A stretch of DNA of 64,000 nt from Eustoma russellianum (Eukaryota; Streptophyta; Magnoliopsida; Gentianales; Gentianaceae), in contig AP025042.1 of NCBI GenBank assembly GCA_036186865.1, positions 17,224,722-17,288,721 on the forward strand, written 5' to 3'. The position numbers and the translations under genes were made by a program. The notes below the pieces were generated by a model, which worked only from the letters and a program-made list of their open reading frames with translations, had not been told where the DNA came from and ran no database searches. Below are positions 1 through 11,306 of the stretch, in pieces. The first letter of the stretch is position 1, and every line of letters starts with the position of its first letter.

Positions 1-1750
1 AATATTATCCTAAATAATATCTAATACGGTTCTAAACTTAAATTATACGTAATTGGATTTAACGTTACGATTGTGACTTATAAACTCTGTCAAACTTCTT
101 TTTTTGTTTAAGTGAGAATGAGTCTTTTATTCTTGTTGATGAAAGTTTTTTAATAAAATATTTAGCTTTTCCTTTAACTTATGTTTGACGAGTTCATTTC
201 ATGAGTGGATACTCCCTTCTAAACATTAAGAAGATATGACTTTAAAAACACAAAGGAAAAATGTGAGAGGCGCAAAAGGTAATATAATGTTCGGACTGTA
301 ACTATGGTTGAAAAATCAAAATAACTTCCCTGTTTTAAAAATTTATTATCTACCTCAATTAATAACAACATACACGAAAAATAAGTTTTTTAATTCTCAA
401 CTAATGTAAACAATGGGTTGTATAAGTTATACATATGGCACGCTGATCGAGAAACTCGCTTAAGCTGGTAATGTTTGTCTTTACACAAACCGCCAAAATG
501 TCGATTAGGTATTATTTTGTTAATCAGTTCCAGGTCAAGCGTATTGGAAAAGGCGGGTTGTGGGAGAGAGAAAAAAAAAATGAAAGTAGTTGGCTGTTGG
601 AATTGTCAACAATTGCAACTCTATGAAGATATGTGTTAGGTCTATGCTTACAATCTCCGAGTTGGATGTTGACATGTAAAGCTGGACGAAGAAAGGTATC
701 TTCTAAGGGCATGTGGTGTTAACTTTTAAGACTTAGAGAGGCATAGTCTTTCAGATTCGTTCTTGTAACTTGAAAAGTCTATGGAATTTCTAGAAAACTC
801 TTTGATATTATATCGCAATGCTCTAAAAGTGACAATAACCGATGACGCACCCTCTGAGTCTTGAAGTATTGAGTTCAATAAATAATATGATGAGATAAAA
901 ATACGTTCACATAAAGTGTATAAAGTTAGCCTACTCGAAACTCGAATAGTTCTATCCCAGTGGCAAAAAGCTAAGCAAGGATGTTGCGGAGTCACACTGA
1001 ACTCGGATACCTTATGGAGACTGCCCTCTGAGTCTAAAGTGCTAGACATATAAATGATGAAGCTGTCAATTCTCTTAGTGAATGGATAAGGATCAAGATA
1101 TATCTTCTTTAATGGATAATGATGAAGGCGATAGAGCCAAGAACACGGTATACAGCCTCCATAACTATCTTCTACAAAGAAGAGTTATCTTCTTTTAGAG
1201 TTAGCAAGAAAGAGAAGACAACTGTTATTGAGAATCTATTAGTAATCACCACCTAAGAATTCTACTCTCCAAAAAAAACCATCCTCTATGTAAAGTATAT
1301 CTTCATATCATGTAAAAGAATAAACTATCTCTTCAAATGCATAATATTGCATTATTTCAAACCTATTTCTAACTTAAGCCTCAGCTAATATCAGGGGAAA
1401 CCTCTCCCCTTCGATTCTAACTTTGTTCATCTTGCATGTCAACTCTGAGACACCCGTGACGGGCGCAACAATATCTTATGGATTTTGTATACACGTCTGT
1501 ATGGAACTGTGTATATATAGAATAGACTCCATTACACTTGTATTTGTAATGATATAGGTGATTAATAAATACATACTCTAATTGGATAAAGACATTCTTG
1601 ATTTATTTTTACATTATTGATTTTATCTCATGATTTATTTTTTTATTACTACGGATTAAACAAGAAGACATGTTTTTATCAAATTAGAATGTGCATTTAT
1701 GTTTTCATTTTTGGTTACATAAAGGCTGGCTTTTTTTGTACCAAAGACTC
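1..1750. other. Intergenic AT-rich stretch, no gene recognised
   Basis: The short open frames here have low-complexity translations and resemble no family I know. The stretch at about 1490-1620 has a TATA-like string and an AT-rich tail, as an LTR or promoter might, but no partner copy is in the window. Since copia pol remains start near 1760 on the plus strand, this stretch could be decayed upstream pol of that element. I cannot read a domain in it. Confidence 0.5.
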
Positions 1751-1759
1751 ATTGGAAAC

Positions 1760-2201
1760 TAAGGTACTTATGCAAAATCAGATCCCGCCTTATATTTTAA
1801 ATGTTGCTACTCATTTCATGCATAATCTCAGTGAACGATATATGAATGTGGTTATGTACATTTTGAGGTATATTTACACACACATATATGTGCGTGTGTG
1901 TTGTGAATAGGTTTAGGTTGTTGACAATAGACGACTTAGTTCAGGATATTTTATTTTGGTATGTTAAAGCTAGTTACATAAAAGTTGTAGCAAGATCCAG
2001 CACGCGTATAGAGGAATGGTCTAAGGAATTTATGAAGCATTGTAGTTACAATGACCTTGGATACCTTAAGCGTCCAATTTGGCTTTGTAACAGCAAAGCA
2101 GAAAGTGGTATAGATTTTCATAATCTAATTCAACGTCAGTGTAAAAGCATGTCGACATAGATGGATTCTTCATAGAAGATAAATTCGATGAGAAAATTAT
2201 A
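1760..2201 (+). pseudogene. Copia pol relic, end of RT through RNase H (element G, part 1)
   Basis: This is a decayed Ty1/copia polyprotein fragment covering the end of reverse transcriptase and much of RNase H. At 1782-1877 the translation reads like the post-RT block (THFMHNLSERYMN then ILRY), which matches the usual FMxNPSExHMxAVxRILRYLK consensus. At about 1985-2000 VVARSS is the start of the RNase H core. At 2145-2201 KHVDIDGFFIEDKF matches the conserved TKHxxIDxHFIxEK block. Three frames are used, so there are at least two frameshifts. A TG/TA microsatellite at 1868-1900 sits where the linker and first RNase H motifs should be, so part has been deleted. The fragment stops exactly at the LINE and resumes in frame at 4829. 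It resembles the Ale/Tork style of copia more than the Sireviruses found elsewhere in the window. Confidence 0.6.
2194..2201. repeat. LINE target-site duplication, left copy (aaattata)
   Basis: The 8-bp aaattata at 2194-2201 is repeated at 4821-4828 on the other side of the LINE. The copia reading frame runs through one copy and continues straight after the other, so these are the two halves of the insertion site. Confidence 0.75.
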
Positions 2202-2680
2202 CTACTACAACAACAACAATCATACCTAGAATATCCGAACGACAGCAAAAACTATCGCTAGGGTCTGGGGAGGGTGAAAGGCATGCAAACAATACATTCA
2301 TTCTAAGGGATATAGAGTTTTGCTTCCAGTGAGACCCCTAGTTCTGTGTACCTGCATAGATATCACAATAATAGGAACATGTACTATAGAAGGGCTTTTA
2401 CTAAACATAAATAGAATGCGTCTGATATTAAATTAGTCATAACAGTGGATATGCAAAAAAAACCAACCTAAAGTGTAGAAAATATCTAATCCTCTAAGTA
2501 TACTCTACGATGCCCCTGTATCATGTCTACACCTCCATAACCTTAATCCTCTGCCTCCATGAACTTCTATCATGGACCATGTCCTCAGAGAGGTGCAACT
2601 TTAGTAAGTTATGCCTAATTTACTCATCTCAAGTCAGTTTGGGCCTGCATTTACTCATTTTTCCCTCTACACTGAGGCTT

Positions 2681-4159
2681 TCAATTGCTCTGACAGACGC
2701 CGTTGTCTGTCTCATCTTGACATACACAATCCATCTCAGTCTCCCCTCTCATCTTATCTACTATACTAGCCACCCCTAACCTTTTCCTGTATACCTCATT
2801 TCTTATCCTGTCTAGCTTTGCGTGTCCACATATCCACCTCAGCATCCTCATCTCTGCCACTTCCATCTTCTGCGACTGCGTCCTCTTGGTGGTCCAGCAG
2901 TCTGTTCCATATAACATTACCGGCCGCATTGCTACTTTATAAAATTTTCCCTTTAATTTAGTTGGAAAATTCTTGTCACATAGCACCACTGAGGCCGCCC
3001 TAAACCTACACCGACCTGCCTGAACTCGGCGTGCTACGTCACTATCTATGTCCCCATCTTGCTGTACAAATACTCCTAGGTACTTGAACTTAGTTACCTT
3101 TGGGACCGCCTGACCGTCGATGGTGAGTTGGCTATTCTCATCGTCGCCTGTGCCGCTGAAGTTGCAGTGCAGATACTCGGTCTTAGAACGACTAATCCTT
3201 AGGCCTTTTCCCTCTAAAGCACCTCGACACTCCTCTAGTCTCATGCTCAGGTTATGTCTACTTTCCGCGATTAATACAATATCGTCAACAAAAAGCATAC
3301 ACCATGTGACTGTCTCTTGGATCGGGTTTGACAACTCGTCTATGACAACTGTGAAAAGAAATGGGCTCAAAGAGGACCCTTGATGTATGCCTACTTCCAT
3401 CGGGAAGAAATCTATATTCCCTACCGGCGTATGAACGCTTGTTTTCGTCATAGCATACATATCCCTAATTATGTCAATATACTTCATAGGAACCTCTCTT
3501 GCATCCAGACTTTACCAAATCAATCTACGTGGCACACTATCATACGCTTTTTCAAGATCGATGAAAACCATACGCAGATCACGCTTCTTCTCTCTATACT
3601 TCTCCTCAAACTCCTTACAATGTGTATTGCTTCCATAGTTGACCGTCCCAGTATAAAACCAAATTGGTTTACCGTAACTTGAGTTTCTCCGCTAATTCTT
3701 GTATGGATTACTCTCTCCCATAACTTCATAGTATGACTTAGCAACTTAATTCCTCTGTACTTCCCACAATACTGTGCGTCTCCTTTTTTTCTGATAAAGA
3801 GGGACCACTACACTCCTTCTCCACTCATATGGCATTCTTCCTGTTTTGAAAATAAGGTTGAACAGAGTAGTTAGCCATTGAACTCCTTCCTCTCCCAAAA
3901 ACTTCACCTCAATGGGTATGTTATTCAGGCCAACTGCCTTATCTCTTCCCATCTTCCTAAGTGCTCTCATCACCTCTCCTTCTGTGATGCTCTGACAGAC
4001 GCAGTTATTATGTTGTTGTTTTTGGGTAGTGATGTTTTCTCTTTCTTCTTGGTCGACCTTCTCGCTGTTGAAAAGGTTGTGAAAATATGTTTGCAATCTC
4101 CTCTTGATGTCTTGTTCTTTGACTAAAACATGTCCACCTTCTCCCTTTATAAACTTCAC
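2681..4159 (-). pseudogene. LINE reverse transcriptase, frameshifted
   Basis: Reverse transcriptase of the LINE, in three successive frames. 4159-3746 holds the N-terminal RT block (GRDKAVGLNNIP and GRMPYEWRRSVVVPLY). 3744-3520 carries NQFGFILGRSTMEAIH, the conserved NQ.GFxxGRST block. 3487-2681 carries HQGSSLSPFLF and the catalytic palm motif MLFVDDIVLI, followed by the thumb and C-terminal region (KYLGVFVQQDGD, MLYGTDCW, MRMLRWICG). The VDD aspartates are intact. FADD/FVDD-type palms with this downstream block are typical of RTE-clade LINEs. At least two frameshifts near 3746 and 3500 destroy the protein. No separate RNase H domain is visible, as is normal for RTE. Confidence 0.85.
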
Positions 4160-4180
4160 GACTCCTAGGTCTTGTCTCTT

Positions 4181-4802
4181 TCAATCCCTAACTTTGGCAA
4201 TCTTGAACATATCACGCTCTCCGTCTTTTGTTTCTAGTCTTTCGTACATCCTTTTATAGGTTGCGTTCTTTGCCTCCGTCCCTTTCTTCTTTGCCTCCTT
4301 CTTGGCAATTTTGTATTTCTTCCTCACTCTCACTTTCTCCTCCCTGTTTGTGCAACTTAACAGCTCTCTCAAAATCCCTTTGCTTATACCTTATTTTTCG
4401 TTGCATATCCTCGTTCCACCACCATGACTCTTTATATACGGTTGTCTTTCCTGTTGTTACCATAAGAGTTTTCCTCGTTGCGTGAGTAAAGGTATTTGCC
4501 ATAGCCTCCCACATCTTGTTCGTGTCTTCACCTTGTCGATCTAATGTTGCCGAGATGGCCTTGTCTCTAAATAAACTAATTTTTTTGTCCTTCAAACTTC
4601 CCCATCGAATCCTGAGTGGTAATTTTCTTACCCTCTTGTTCAGTTTTTGCCTCAAGGCTATGATTAGGACTAGTAAATGGTGCTGCGTCACTGCTTTCTC
4701 CCCTGGTATAACCTTGCAGTCCCTCCACAACTGTCGGTCTTCACGTCTCATCAAAAAATAGTTAGCCTGTATGTTTCGTCCTCCACTGCTAAAAGTGATC
4801 AA
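4181..4802 (-). pseudogene. LINE endonuclease C-terminus and linker, frameshifted
   Basis: The minus-strand frame from 4802 starts inside an apurinic-type endonuclease: SGGRNIQANYFLMRRED and a following CKVIPGEKAVTQHHLLV block resemble the end of the EEP domain, where SxxxDxxL and the catalytic QHxxLV/DHxxL histidine occur. A basic linker follows, continuing in another frame at 4372-4181. The methionine at 4802 is only the first one after the truncation, not a real start. The N-terminal catalytic part of the nuclease is absent. Confidence 0.75.
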
Positions 4803-4828
4803 ATGTGATTCTTTTTTCTTAAATTATA

Positions 4829-4965
4829 GAATCTCTAAATATTCAATACAAAAATCAGTTAGTTCATATCCTTACTAAAAAGGTATCTAATCGAATATTT
4901 TCAAAGTTTTTAGACGAAATGACTATTAGAAAATTATACACTAATTTGAAAGAAGCGTTGAGATT
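4829..4965 (+). pseudogene. Copia RNase H C-terminus (element G, part 2)
   Basis: Immediately after the second aaattata copy the copia frame continues without a shift: NQLVHILTKKV at about 4853-4885 corresponds to the QLADIxTKxx block that closes copia RNase H, followed by FLDEMTIRKLYTNLKE, a normal-looking C-terminal tail. Because the frame left at 2201 is the same as the frame entered at 4829, the LINE entered a locus where this part was still readable. Downstream sequence up to 5012 is unassigned and then meets the truncated LTR of element 1. Confidence 0.6.
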
Positions 4966-5012
4966 TTTTTGCAACTCGATAAAGATATCATGTGCATTTT
5001 GTAGACGTGCGT

Positions 5013-7549
5013 GGAAATTACACTACTACCTTTTAACAAAATCCCCTTTGAAAACATAATCTCAGACCTCCTCACATTCAGTACCCGTATTTGTAAAATT
5101 CAACACTCAGTGTACACAACTCCAAAAATTATGAAAATTTTCAGAACTTACTTTCAATGCCTCGAAAAGACTCTATCCAAAAATTAGATAAAAATAAGAT
5201 CGTTGGCCCTTCAAACAAATAAAAGGATTCATATGGTCAATCTGGACAGAATTGGACAGAATGTTGCCAGAATTTGAAAACGTGTTTCTCTTTGAATACT
5301 CAACCAAAAAGGTTTATACTTATGTCAAAACACTCCTTAGGATTTATAGTTTATATTTCCAAAATACCCTAACCTTAAACAAGTCTTGATTAAAACAGAA
5401 TTCAAGTTTTCTCAAAACTTGTCAGATTGCAGCCATATTAGAGCAGTTGTCTTGGAATGACTGCAAGACTAACTTTTCCATGCTCAAATCAAGTTATTCT
5501 TGTTGAAAATAAAATCAAATAGTATGAAGTATAACTCCACCAAAAATCATAAATTTTGGAAGTGTTTTGCTATTTTTTCAAAATGTGAGAAGTTGTGTGA
5601 AATCTCCAGTGAAAACAGGTAAAAAACAGAAAAGAGAAAAGAAGACTCCTGGTTTGGTCAATGTGACCTACTCGAGTCCCAAGAAACACCTTTCCCTGGA
5701 TTTCACTATGGTATGAACAAGCTTACAACAAGAACCAAACTTGATCCTTGGGTTAAACACCAACCCTATTCAAGACTTGGATGAACACCTCTATGCAACT
5801 CTTGGTTGCACCACCTCTATCACCTATTGGTGTAGCCTTATAAACTTGGCTAACCAATCTTGGAAAAATAACCCAAGAATGCGTGTATATGTAGCTCAAC
5901 AACAACAAGAAATGAAACATCTTAGCTACACAAGAAAGAATCAAGAAGAACAGAATAGCAAGAATGATCTTCAAGTTTGCTTGGAAGTGATGTGTTCTTC
6001 TTCTTCACCTTTGCCTTCTATTTATAGGGTGAAATGAGCCTTGTAGATAAGAACTCCAATGTGTCACTATCTTCATCATCAGTGCTTAAGTGTCTTCTCA
6101 CCATTGGTTGGTCACACAATCACCTTGTACACTTGGCAAAATAAAACAACACAATTGGTCCACATTGGAAATCATCTTGGCCGATTTTTACATTAGAATT
6201 TGTCTTGAAAATAATGAAGATAATATAGTAGAATAAGATAGCATAACTTCTCCACTATACCCTCAACTTCTTTCCATGATAATAGGCATGTGATGGCTGA
6301 AACATTCAAACAGAAAATTAGCTCCAACCAAGTCAAAGTAGCCGTTTTTTCAACTTTGAAATTTCCAAGTTGGCAATTTTGCCTACTAGCTTCTTTTTGG
6401 TTGGTTCACTTGTCACAAAGTCATAAAATGAGTACACCATCACTTCCACTTGTATATACACATTTTTGAGGCTGTATATGTTTATATCAACTCATATTTT
6501 TGAAAAAGAAATCAATAAATAATAGGTGACAAGATTATGTCAACAAATAATATCAAAATTCCCACAATTTCTCCTTATATGTTCTGATGAATTCCACAAC
6601 ATTAACACATTTAAAATCTCTGAAAAATGATGATTGAGACTCTGCAATAACACATATAAGAAGGTCTTCAATAAAAAAATAGAATGTGACATCACAACTC
6701 ATCACATATCCCACCACTGTCGATAATATCATCAATTGAGAGAATAAGATAGAAAACCACCAAAAAATCTTCAATATAATCATAAATGAGCTTCAGAATG
6801 AAGATAATAATGTACTCAAGAGATTCCTTGAGTAAAAATACCAAAACTGCCCTCAGGGGTAAAATGACCAAAATACCCCTGGTGAGAGAAAACTCCAGAA
6901 TTGACCCAAATGGGCAAAAATAGATATAATAACACTTTTGTGATGATAAATAAGAGATAAATGTGTCCTTGAAACATTATCACCATGTCAAATACCTACA
7001 CAAACTCAAAATGCCAATTTTGTCCTTTTTGGTAAGTTGTAAAAACTTCCAAGACACATTATTCACAAGATATTTATATTCATCAAAAACACATAATAAC
7101 AACATGATCAACATATATAAAACATGTACAAATGAAAACAACCACTTTATCGCATTTTCTAAAAATATTTCTAAAAACCCTAGACATCAATGGATCAAAG
7201 TGCCTCAGCTTCAGAGATCGATGTCTCATAGTGAGTTTCAGAGTTTGTCTCTTACCTACGTCGATCGATCAAAATGAGGGTTCGATGTATATCGATCGAT
7301 CGATGTGTCTTAGGTTTAGAGATCGATGTCTCACAGCAAGGTCTTGAATTTTCTCTGCCTTACATAGATCGATCGATGTGAGAGATTGAAGTACATCGAT
7401 CGAACGAAGTGCAACAACCTGAGAGATCGATGTCATTTTCCTTCACTTTTTCAACTTTTAATCATTTATAACACCACGTGTGACATTTTTAAGTATTCAC
7501 CACTTAAAATCATGACCTTGAAAATTATCCAAACATATATTTCTCAACA
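5013..7549 (-). repeat. 3' LTR of element 1, outer end missing
   Basis: This copy aligns along its length with 13484-16029. The inner end, read on the minus strand, begins TGTTGAGAAATAT next to a purine tract. At the outer end similarity stops at ggaaatta (5013), while the other copy continues for another 56 bp to TGTTGGACA. The terminal part has therefore been deleted or replaced. It contains AT-rich low-complexity sequence and a stretch with many ATCGAT motifs at about 7170-7435. Confidence 0.8.
7170..7435. repeat. ATCGAT-rich palindromic block in the LTR of element 1
   Basis: Short self-complementary words (atcgatcgatcgatgt, gatcgatgt) recur about every 20-50 bp here and again at about 15655-15915 in the other LTR. 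The spacing words (agagatcgatgtctcac, gatcgatcg) look like an imperfect tandem array. Being in both LTRs it was part of the element when it inserted. It would be palindrome-prone in single-stranded form and may be the LTR regulatory region, though that is inference. Confidence 0.65.
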
Positions 7550-7975
7550 TTCTCCCTTTTTTGGATGATTTTCAAAAGAACTCAACATGATTTTAATGCC
7601 ACAACCCTTTATAAATTGTTTATCACAATTTACCAATTTTATACCAATTGAATTGTTTTGAAAACCTCACCAAGTACCAATTGTTTCACCAATTCTATAC
7701 CAATTGTTTTCAAACTTTCAAATCTCATGTTATTGATATATATGCTCCCCCTCAACTCATACTCTCCCACTTAACCTATGCTTCAAGCCAATCTAACACC
7801 AATTAAAACTTATACCAATTTAAACTTAACATATTATTCTGACTTAACAACTAAAATCATGTTCTTATTCTATCTCTCCCTTTATTTTGCAAATCATGCA
7901 AAAGATACAAATTATGCAATTGTATCGTAGGTCATCATACCTAACTTGGCTTGTAAAGTTTCAAAGGTGGCTTAA
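7550..7975 (-). other. 3' untranslated region of element 1 with multiple polypurine tracts
   Basis: Between the RNase H stop and the 3' LTR the minus strand holds several purine runs: one directly at the LTR (7550-7565), others at about 7743-7752 and 7866-7875. The LTR-adjacent one would prime plus-strand DNA synthesis. Repeated purine tracts before the 3' LTR are a known Sirevirus trait. The stretch 7620-7830 also repeats the word ataccaattg several times. Confidence 0.6.
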
Positions 7976-10900
7976 TTAAGGGGTTTGGTGAAGAAGTCAG
8001 TGATTTGATGATCAGTTCTTACATGATCTATGGTTATGTCCCTATTTTGAACATGATTTTGAAGGAAATGGTATCTTACCTCAATGTGTTTGGCCTTAGA
8101 ATAAAGTACCAGATTTTGAGAAAGATTGATTGCACTTGTGCTATCGCAAAAAATTGGAATCTTATTAATTTTAATGCCAAAATCACTAAGTTGTTTAAGC
8201 CAAAGGATTTGGGTAGTATATATAAGCTTAAGGCTATATACTCTGCTTCAGTGGTAGAAAGAGCTACACTAGCTTGCTTTTTAGAAAACTAAGAGATCAA
8301 GTTGATTCCTATGAATTGACATGTATAACTAGTAGATTTTCTATCTAATTTGCAACCACCATAATCAACATCACTATAAGCATACAGTTCCAACTTAGTG
8401 TTTCTATCATACCAAAGTCCTAAGTGAGGTGTGTGTTTAAGATATCTAAAGATCTTTTTCACTGTATTGTAATGAGATACCTTAGGACAAGATTGAAACA
8501 TAGCACATATACAAACACTAAACATGATATCAGGTCTTGATGCAGTTAAATACAACAATGATCCAGTCATAGACCTATATAGTGTGTCACCAAAAGATTT
8601 ACCATTTTCATCTTTGTCTAGTTTGATACTAACGCTCATAGGGGTAGGTGTTGGTTTCAAATCTTCAAAGCCAAAATTCTTAATCATATCATTGACATAC
8701 TTAAATTGGCTAATATGGATTCCTTGAGGGGTTTGTTTAATTTGTAGTCCTAAGAAATAATTCAACTCTCCTACCATTGACATTTCAAAATTCTTACTTC
8801 ATACACTCTTCGAAGTCTTTTAATAAGGTAGGGTTTGTTGATCCAAAGATTATGTCATCTACATATATTTGAATTATTAACAGGTTATTATCTTTTCTTC
8901 TTAGGAATAATGTGTTGTCTATGATCCCTCTTTGATAATTATTTGAAATAAAAAGTTTGCAAATCTATCGTACCAAGCTCTTGGAGCTTGTTTTAAACTA
9001 TACAAAACTTTCTTAAGCCTGTACACATGGTTAGGATTTTTTAGATCTTCGAATCCAGGGAGTTTTTTCATAAACACCTCTTCTTGGATGTATCCATTCA
9101 AGAACGCACTCTTGACATCTATTTGGAAGAGTTTGATTTTGCTTAGACTTGCAATAGCAAGTAACAATCTTATTGCTTCTAGTCGTGCAACGGGTGCAAA
9201 GATTTCTTCATAATCTATTCCTTCTTGTTGATTATAACCTTGTGCGACTAGCCTAGTCTTATTTCGTGTTATGTTTTCTTGTTCATCCATTTTATTCCTA
9301 AAGACCTATTTTGTGCCTATTATGGATTTATGTTCGGGTTTAGGTACTAAATTTCACACGTCGTTCCTGGTGAATTGATTTAAATCCTCATGCATGGCAT
9401 CTATCCATGATATATCACCTAAGGCTTCCTTAATATTCTTAGGTTCTAAGTGTGACATCAAGCTATGTCCTTTAGCTTGACTACGTGTTCTAACCCAACA
9501 CTTGGATCTCCAATGATTAATTCTTTAGGATGTTTATGTTTGTCTTTTATTTGCCACCAATTCCTAGGTGGACTAGGTTCACCTTTATCTTGTTCAAATG
9601 TTTCATTAGTGTGAATATTATCGTATACAATTGGATCATCTCGCAAGTTAGTTGTATTATCTTCTAATTGCAAAATTTCTTCATTTATTTCATCTAAGGG
9701 TTCATGCATGTCTTGTTCAGAGGGAGTTGATTCTAGATGATCATGAACAGGGTCAGAGTAATATATCATCATCATCAAACATATTTACAACATTATTCTC
9801 TTGTTTATGTTGAGTTTTATCACTAACTTCAAAACATGCATTTTCATTGAATTTCACATGTATAGGTTCAATTATTTTTCTAGATGCAGGATTATAACAC
9901 CTATATGCTCTTGAATTAGTTGAATAACCAACAAATATGCATTCAACAAAATTTTATTCAAAGTTGTCTATATTATCTTTAGTATTGTGTATAAAACATT
10001 TACATCTAAATACTCTAAGATAATCTACCTTAGGTTGTCTATTTTTAATAATTCGTAAGGTGTTTTATTTGATTTCTTTCTAATAGAAAGTCTATTTATA
10101 ATATAACATGCACAACTAACAACTTCATCCCATAAATACTTAGGTACTTTGTTTTCACACAATATTGTCCTTGCGATTTCTTAATTGTTCTATTTTTGCG
10201 TTCAACAACTCCATTAAATTGTGGTGTTCTAAGTAGTGAGAATTCATATTTAATTCCATGTAATTCACAAAGCTTTACTATTTCTTTGTTTTTAAATTCT
10301 CCACCTCTATCTCTCCTAATTCTTTTAACATTTTCTTCATAAAGATTTTCAAGTTGCTTGATAAGAGTTTCCATTGCCAATGGAGCATCGTCTTTGTGTG
10401 TTAAGAACAATGTCCATGTGTATCGTGAGTAATCATCTATTATGACACACACATAGTAGTGTCCACCTAGACTTCTTGTCCTACTTGGACCAAATAAGTC
10501 TAAGTGAAGCAATTCTAGTACATGACTAGTACTCACTTCATGTTTTGGTTTCATTGTTTCTTTAATATGTTTTCCTTTAACAGATGTTTCACACATTTGA
10601 AAATTATCTAAGTCTAACTTAGGCATGCCTCTAATTAAGTTCTTCTTAGATAACTTTTCAATAGTTGAAATTCCTATATGGCCTAGTCGTCTATGCCATA
10701 AATTTACATCTAATTCATGTGATATTAAACACTTAACCTTAGCCTCTATCATGTTATTTAGTGATAGTGTGTAAACGTTACCATCCCTATTTCCTTTTAA
10801 TACAAATTCTTTTTTTCATTTGTTATATCACATGAATCAGGGAGAAAAGAAACGTAATAACCGGAATCTATAAGTTGCGAAATGTTTAATAAATTATAAG

Positions 10901-11100
10901 AAAGATTTCTTACTAACAACACATTTCGTATTTGAAATGTGTTATAGTCCCCGATTATTGCTTTTCCAACAACTTTTCCTTTGTTGTTGTCACCGAATGT
11001 CACCTTTCCTCCATTCTCGATATGTTCCAACTCAGTGAATAGTTTGCGGTTGCCTGTCATATGCCTTGAACATCCACTCTCTAAAAACCATTTGGTTTTT
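7976..11100 (-). pseudogene. Copia pol polyprotein of element 1 (protease, integrase, RT, RNase H), broken
   Basis: Minus-strand pol in pieces. Protease: at about 11075-11092 the active-site block reads WFLESGCSRHMTG, so the catalytic Asp of DSG is Glu. Integrase (10752-10096): the HRRLGHIG zinc region, but the second zinc pair reads CETS instead of CxxC; then [19 protein letters not shown] and GVVERKNRT carry the D, D and E of the catalytic triad, followed by a frameshift. 9778-9458 is the variable acidic linker. RT (9290-8919 and onward): [38 protein letters not shown], then a shift and an intact YVDD near 8850. RNase H follows, with LIS-stop-FSKKQ (Trp to stop at 8289-8291) and ends near 7976 at FFTKPLN. 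Confidence 0.85.
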
Positions 11101-11306
11101 AGCTTTTTTGACTTTGCCTCCTTCTTGCATTCTTTATGATTTACCTATAATGGAGACAAAGTTTTAGGTACCATTTACTTAGGTCCTTGAATGTTAGGAG
11201 CACCATCCTTGTTTAAGTATCCCTTAGGTATCCAAACTTGGATGTACTTTATTGGCACATATTTGACTTTAGTTGAATATAAAGGATTAACATGTACTTG
11301 TCCATT

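Larger units (their letters stand above)
2202..4820 (-). mobile_element. 5'-truncated RTE-type LINE retrotransposon
   Basis: A non-LTR retrotransposon on the minus strand. Its 3' end is at the low-coordinate side: the plus strand starts with a CAA run (2207-2220), so the element ends in the TTG-repeat tail typical of plant RTE LINEs. A block reading gggtctggggagggt at about 2260 is also characteristic of the 3' ends of this plant LINE group. The coding part begins inside the C-terminal half of the endonuclease, so the 5' part of the element is missing, as expected from incomplete target-primed reverse transcription. It is flanked by 8-bp aaattata duplications. Several frameshifts make it inactive. 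Confidence 0.8.

Noticed and set aside
524..1049. Two minus-strand frames of 62 and 107 codons near the window start
   Set aside because: No recognisable domain, ordinary AT-rich composition, no support for coding.
8005..8292. Plus-strand frame over the RNase H of element 1
   Set aside because: It is the reverse of coding sequence that reads as STTEAEY-type RNase H on the minus strand.
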